Shown piece by piece: positions 32,847-35,608 of a stretch of DNA of 35,608 nucleotides. Below the pieces are notes generated by a model. The model was not told the DNA's origin and did not search any database. It saw only the letters and a list, made by a program, of their open reading frames with translations. The stretch comes from CALAED01 sp937891035. GTDB taxonomy: Bacteria > Actinomycetota > Actinomycetes > Streptosporangiales > Streptosporangiaceae. The stretch is from contig DASQSZ010000135.1 in assembly GCA_035642125.1 (NCBI GenBank), positions 1 through 35,608 on the forward strand, given 5' to 3'. Both the position numbers and the translations under genes were made by a program. Positions within the stretch are counted from its first letter, which is position 1, and every line of letters starts with the position of its first letter.

Positions 32847-34082
32847 ATGCCCAGCGAGGAGACGCAGGTCATCGTCGGTGCGAGCCTGGCTGGGGCCAAG
32901 GCGGCCGAGACGCTGCGCGCGGAGGGCTTTTCCGGCCGTGTCGTGCTCGTCGGCGCGGAGAGCGAACGACCGTACGAGCGGCCTCCGCTGACCAAGGGAT
33001 ACCTGCTCGGCAAGGAGGAAAGGAGCGGGGCGTACGTCCACGAGGAGGGCTGGTATGCCGACAACGACGTCGAGCTGCTGCTCGGCGTCGCGGCGGTCGG
33101 CATCGACCGTTCGGCGCACGAGGTCCGGCTCGCCGACGGCAGGCGGCTCGGCTACGACAAGCTGCTGCTGACGACGGGCGCCTCGCCCAGGCGATTGGCC
33201 ACGCCCGGCGCCGACCTCACCGGCGTCCACTACGTGCGCACCATGGGCGACGGGATGGCGCTACAGGAGGCCCTGCGCCCCGGCGACAAGCGCGTCGTGG
33301 TCGTCGGGGCCGGCTGGATCGGGCTCGAGGCGGCCGCGGCCGCGCGGGAGTACGGCAACGAGGTGACGGTCGTCGAGCCGGATCCGACCCCGCTCTACCG
33401 GCACCTCGGTCCCGAGCTCGGCGAGTCGTTCGCCGACCTGCACCGTCGGCACGGCGTTGAGTTCGTGCTGGGCGAGGGGGTTTCCGAGGTTCGCGGCTCC
33501 GGACGGCTGAGCGGCGTGGTCACGACCGGCGACCGCGAGCTGCCCGCCGACCTCGTCATCGTCGGGATCGGCGTGGTCCCCAACACCGGGCTCGCCGAGG
33601 CCGCCGGTCTTGAGGTCGACAACGGCATCGTCGTCGACTCCTCGCTGCGCACCTCCGATCCCGACGTCTACGCCGCCGGCGACGTGGCCAACTTCCAGCA
33701 CCCGCTGCTCGGCCGCCGGATCAGGGTCGAGCACTGGTCCAACGCGCTGGACGGCGGGCCGGTCGCGGCCCGGGCGATGCTCGGCCAGGACGTGGTCTAC
33801 GACCGGATCCCCTACTTCTTCACCGACCAGTACGAGCTCGGTATGGAGGCCGCCGGCGTGCCCGAGCCCGGCGAGTACGACGAGGTCGTCTACCGGGGCG
33901 ACGTCTCGAGCGGGGAATACATCGCGTTCTGGCTGTCCGGCGGCCGCGTCGTCGCCGGGATGAACGTCAACGTCTGGGACGTCACCGACGACATCCAGGC
34001 GCTGATCCGCTCCGCCCGGCCGGTCGAGGTGGCCCGGCTCACCGACCCCAAGGTGGCGCTGTCGGACATCGCACCGAGCTGA
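32847..34082 (+). CDS. NAD(P)/FAD-dependent ferredoxin reductase
   Basis: A 411-residue flavoprotein of the BphA4/putidaredoxin reductase type. The FAD-binding start VIVGASLAGAKAAETLR is a variant of GxGxxG with a central Ser-Leu, usual in this family. YERPPLTKGYLLG follows, then the NAD(P)H motif VVVVGAGWIGLEAAAAA near residue 155, and the second FAD motif TSDPDVYAAGDVANF near 272. A C-terminal reductase domain follows. TCAGGAGG lies 6 bp before ATG 32847, an excellent ribosome binding site. No ferredoxin or P450 gene adjoins it, so the electron acceptor is unknown. Confidence 0.92.
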   Translation: MPSEETQVIVGASLAGAKAAETLRAEGFSGRVVLVGAESERPYERPPLTKGYLLGKEERSGAYVHEEGWYADNDVELLLGVAAVGIDRSAHEVRLADGRRLGYDKLLLTTGASPRRLATPGADLTGVHYVRTMGDGMALQEALRPGDKRVVVVGAGWIGLEAAAAAREYGNEVTVVEPDPTPLYRHLGPELGESFADLHRRHGVEFVLGEGVSEVRGSGRLSGVVTTGDRELPADLVIVGIGVVPNTGLAEAAGLEVDNGIVVDSSLRTSDPDVYAAGDVANFQHPLLGRRIRVEHWSNALDGGPVAARAMLGQDVVYDRIPYFFTDQYELGMEAAGVPEPGEYDEVVYRGDVSSGEYIAFWLSGGRVVAGMNVNVWDVTDDIQALIRSARPVEVARLTDPKVALSDIAPS

Positions 34083-34100
34083 CCGCTGCCTGGGCGAACC

Positions 34101-34121
34101 CGGCAGGACTGTCTGCCCGGC
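34101..34121. terminator. Possible bidirectional terminator between convergent genes
   Basis: CCGGCAG (34101-34107) can pair with CTGCCCGG (34114-34121) with one bulged base and a 6-nt loop. It lies in the 48-bp space between the stops of the ferredoxin reductase and the convergent membrane protein. Confidence 0.3.
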
Positions 34122-34130
34122 AGTCGCCGA

Positions 34131-34655
34131 TCAGTCCGACGGGCGGGTGCGGCGAAAGGCGACGAGCGCTACCAGCGCCACGAGCCAGCCCAGGAGGATT
34201 CCGTAGCCGGCGAAGGCCGTGGACAAACCGAGGACAAGCGCCCCGGCGCCGTTCAGCGGCGCGTAGCCAAAAAACGTAAAGCTGCCTGCGGCCTGCATCA
34301 ACACTGTCTCGCCGGCCGAGGCGGCCAGCGCGTACGCCCCCCAGCCCAGCACGAAGGCCGCCGCGGCGCCGCGCCGCGCGTCGAGCCCGCCTACGCCGAG
34401 GTACACGGCGCAGCCGGTAACGATCAAGGTGACGACCACCAGCACAAAATGGCTCAGGGCCGTATCCCCCGGCCAAACGTCACTGGCCCCGACGATCGTG
34501 GCGCGCTGCCCGTCTTGGATCCCGCCTTGTTCGTGGCCGACCCGCTCCAGACTCGTCTGGGACCACTCAAACCAGCCGCGCAGGCGGGCCTCGGTCAGTG
34601 CCAGCGCTGAAATCAGCGCCCAAACGGTCACGATCAGTCGACGTCTGCGCGGCAT
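34131..34655 (-). CDS. Membrane protein of unknown function
   Basis: A 174-residue protein with a basic start (MPRRRR) and four hydrophobic segments. Helix 1 lies at about 7-22, followed by a polar loop of about 45 residues (LRGWFEWSQTSLERVGHEQGGIQDGQRATIVGASDVW) probably outside the cell. Helices lie at about 70-90 and 97-117, with a final hydrophobic region near 127-165. The end is RRTRPSD. I do not recognise the family. No Shine-Dalgarno precedes ATG 34655, but TAATCT (minus strand, 34669-34664) fits a -10 whose transcript would start close to the ATG, so it may be leaderless. A palindrome (34680-34693) lies where the -35 would be. Confidence 0.65.
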   Translation of the reverse strand: MPRRRRLIVTVWALISALALTEARLRGWFEWSQTSLERVGHEQGGIQDGQRATIVGASDVWPGDTALSHFVLVVVTLIVTGCAVYLGVGGLDARRGAAAAFVLGWGAYALAASAGETVLMQAAGSFTFFGYAPLNGAGALVLGLSTAFAGYGILLGWLVALVALVAFRRTRPSD

Positions 34656-34679
34656 GGCCAAGGAGATTAACGATCAATC

Positions 34680-34693
34680 CAGGATCTGTCCTG
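34680..34693. repeat. 14-bp palindrome over the promoter of the unknown membrane protein
   Basis: CAGGA-TCTG-TCCTG has 5-bp perfect arms and matches the palindrome at 31347-31360 at 11 of 14 positions. It lies 11 bp upstream of the TAATCT -10-like hexamer, overlapping the expected -35 position, as expected of a repressor site. Confidence 0.4.
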
Positions 34694-34795
34694 AAGATCG
34701 ATCCCTTACCGGCTGATCCGAAACCGCACTCGGTTGACGTGCGTCAACCACCCGCAGAACCGCATCAACAATGCGGGCTTGAAGTAGGCCCGGCC

Positions 34796-35608
34796 TTAGC
34801 GCCGCACGGGGTCGAGGCGGCGGCCGGTTTGGCCGAACACGAAGATGCGGTCCAGGTCGACGGCGAGCCTGAGCTCTTGGCCGGGGGCCATGTCGCGGCA
34901 GGAGGAGACCCGGAACAGCAGGTCGGCGCGGCGATGATGACCGTGTCCGCCGGCGTGGGCGGCCTCGTGGCGGCCGGCGCCGTGCCCATCGCCGTCGGCC
35001 GGTGCCGCTTCGCCGCGACCACTGCGGCCGCTATGACCGCCGCGGCCGCGCAGCCGGTCCCAGACCCCGGCGCCCGACGGACGTTCGGGGGCGGCGGGGC
35101 GGGCGGGAGGATCGAACTCGCTTGAGTCGATCGCCGGGATCCCCGCCTCGGCGTAGGCGAGCCACTCGTGGCCGTGGAACTCAAACTCGCGCAGCCGCAC
35201 CGACAGGACGGATGAGGCGCCGGGGCCGGCCGGGTCGGGGTCGCCGCCCGCCGGCCGTTCCGCCGCCGCGGCCGGTGGCGCCGTGGGCCGGGACCGGGAC
35301 CGGGACTGCGCGGAAAGGCGGGTGTTCAGCGGATGGCCGGCCGGAAGAGCCGAGCGCCCGGCGGTCGCGCTGTGCGCCGCCGGCGCGGCCAGCAGCGGCG
35401 CGCCGGGCGCCGCGAGCGGGGTCAGCGCGTCCGCGCGGATGCCGACGATGACGGGGGAGCCGTGCGCCGCCGTGAACGAGGACGCGCGTGCGTCGGTCCA
35501 GGGGATGACCAGCCGCTGGGTGCCGAAGTCGAGGATGATGCCTTCGTCGTGATCGGCGTAGGCGATGGCGCGCAGCAGATTGATCGGCGGGGAGCTGAGG
35601 AAGGCGGC
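34796..35608 (-). CDS. ABC transporter ATP-binding protein, MsmK/UgpC type (C-terminal 270 residues, runs off the right edge)
   Basis: The frame is open from the right edge to TAA at 34796. It begins AAFLSSPPINLLRAIAYADHDEG, the PxNxL segment that follows the ATPase domain in sugar-importer ATPases (MalK, MsmK, UgpC). A TOBE-like region follows (FGTQRLVIPW...GSPVIVGIRADAL) and the end is LAVDLDRIFVFGQTGRRLDPVRR. The nucleotide-binding domain is outside the window. Two segments within the regulatory part are unusual: an Ala/Pro/Ser-rich stretch (about 70-130) and a Gly/His/Arg/Ala-rich insertion (about 182-225; GDGHGAGRHEAAHAGGHGHH). The sugar is unknown, and no permease is visible. Confidence 0.8.
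   Translation of the reverse strand, partial: AAFLSSPPINLLRAIAYADHDEGIILDFGTQRLVIPWTDARASSFTAAHGSPVIVGIRADALTPLAAPGAPLLAAPAAHSATAGRSALPAGHPLNTRLSAQSRSRSRPTAPPAAAAERPAGGDPDPAGPGASSVLSVRLREFEFHGHEWLAYAEAGIPAIDSSEFDPPARPAAPERPSGAGVWDRLRGRGGHSGRSGRGEAAPADGDGHGAGRHEAAHAGGHGHHRRADLLFRVSSCRDMAPGQELRLAVDLDRIFVFGQTGRRLDPVRR

Overview
The window is high-GC DNA, densely coded in both directions, with many GTG starts, ATGA/GTGA stop-start overlaps and several apparently leaderless promoters. The conserved order rsmE - HIT - phoH - ybeY - CBS/CorC - cytidine-deaminase-like - era ... leuA ... recO - uppS ... zur/znu ... glyS ... ppdK - dgt is typical of Actinobacteria. The protein sequences look most like Streptosporangiales (inference; no search was run).

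Layout. 1-454: the first codons of hrcA (minus strand) and a long leader with a CIRCE operator. 455-2124: an MBL-fold hydrolase and rsmE. 2186-3426: a SigE-family sigma factor and a membrane partner (minus). 3427-3768: a divergent regulatory region with helically phased TCGGATG repeats. 3769-9145: HIT, phoH, ybeY, CBS-domain membrane protein, a zinc-site-less cytidine deaminase fold and era. 9372-10836: a zinc-ribbon/TerB protein and a dimethylargininase. 10947-12782: leuA behind a leucine-rich leader peptide and alternative RNA pairings that involve its ribosome binding site. 12797-14234: a protealysin-like M4 protease with an emfourin-type inhibitor (minus). 14365-16118: recO (with a repeat-derived tail) and uppS. 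16167-16222: an octet of heptamer repeats. 16228-19371: a complete zinc operon znuA-znuC-znuB-zur in which every junction is an ATGA overlap, under a Zur box. 19410-20066: a small membrane protein and an ABM monooxygenase. 20602-22860: glyS and a convergent CmcJ/NvfI-like oxidoreductase. 22932-24102: a Fic gene bracketed by two copies of an AT-rich palindrome. 24108-24495: a frameshifted gene remnant. 24567-27290: a DUF427 protein and a GH15 trehalase/glucoamylase (minus). 27521-31042: ppdK and a YdcF-like protein. 31011-31310: a likely truncated M48 protease N-terminus. 31416-34082: a dGTPase-like HD protein and a ferredoxin reductase. 34131-35608: an orphan membrane protein and the C-terminal part of an ABC sugar-importer ATPase.

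Most genes are core: ribosome and RNA maturation (rsmE, ybeY, era, phoH), recombination repair (recO), cell-wall lipid carrier (uppS), translation (glyS), leucine synthesis (leuA), carbon metabolism (ppdK, GH15) and zinc homeostasis. The accessory parts are the protease-inhibitor pair, the CmcJ-like enzyme, the Fic-palindrome segment with its neighbouring pseudogene, and several repeat arrays. I consider the Fic-palindrome segment, the leuA leader and the recO repeat tail the parts most worth following up. No tRNA, rRNA, CRISPR array, transposase or integrase was recognised.
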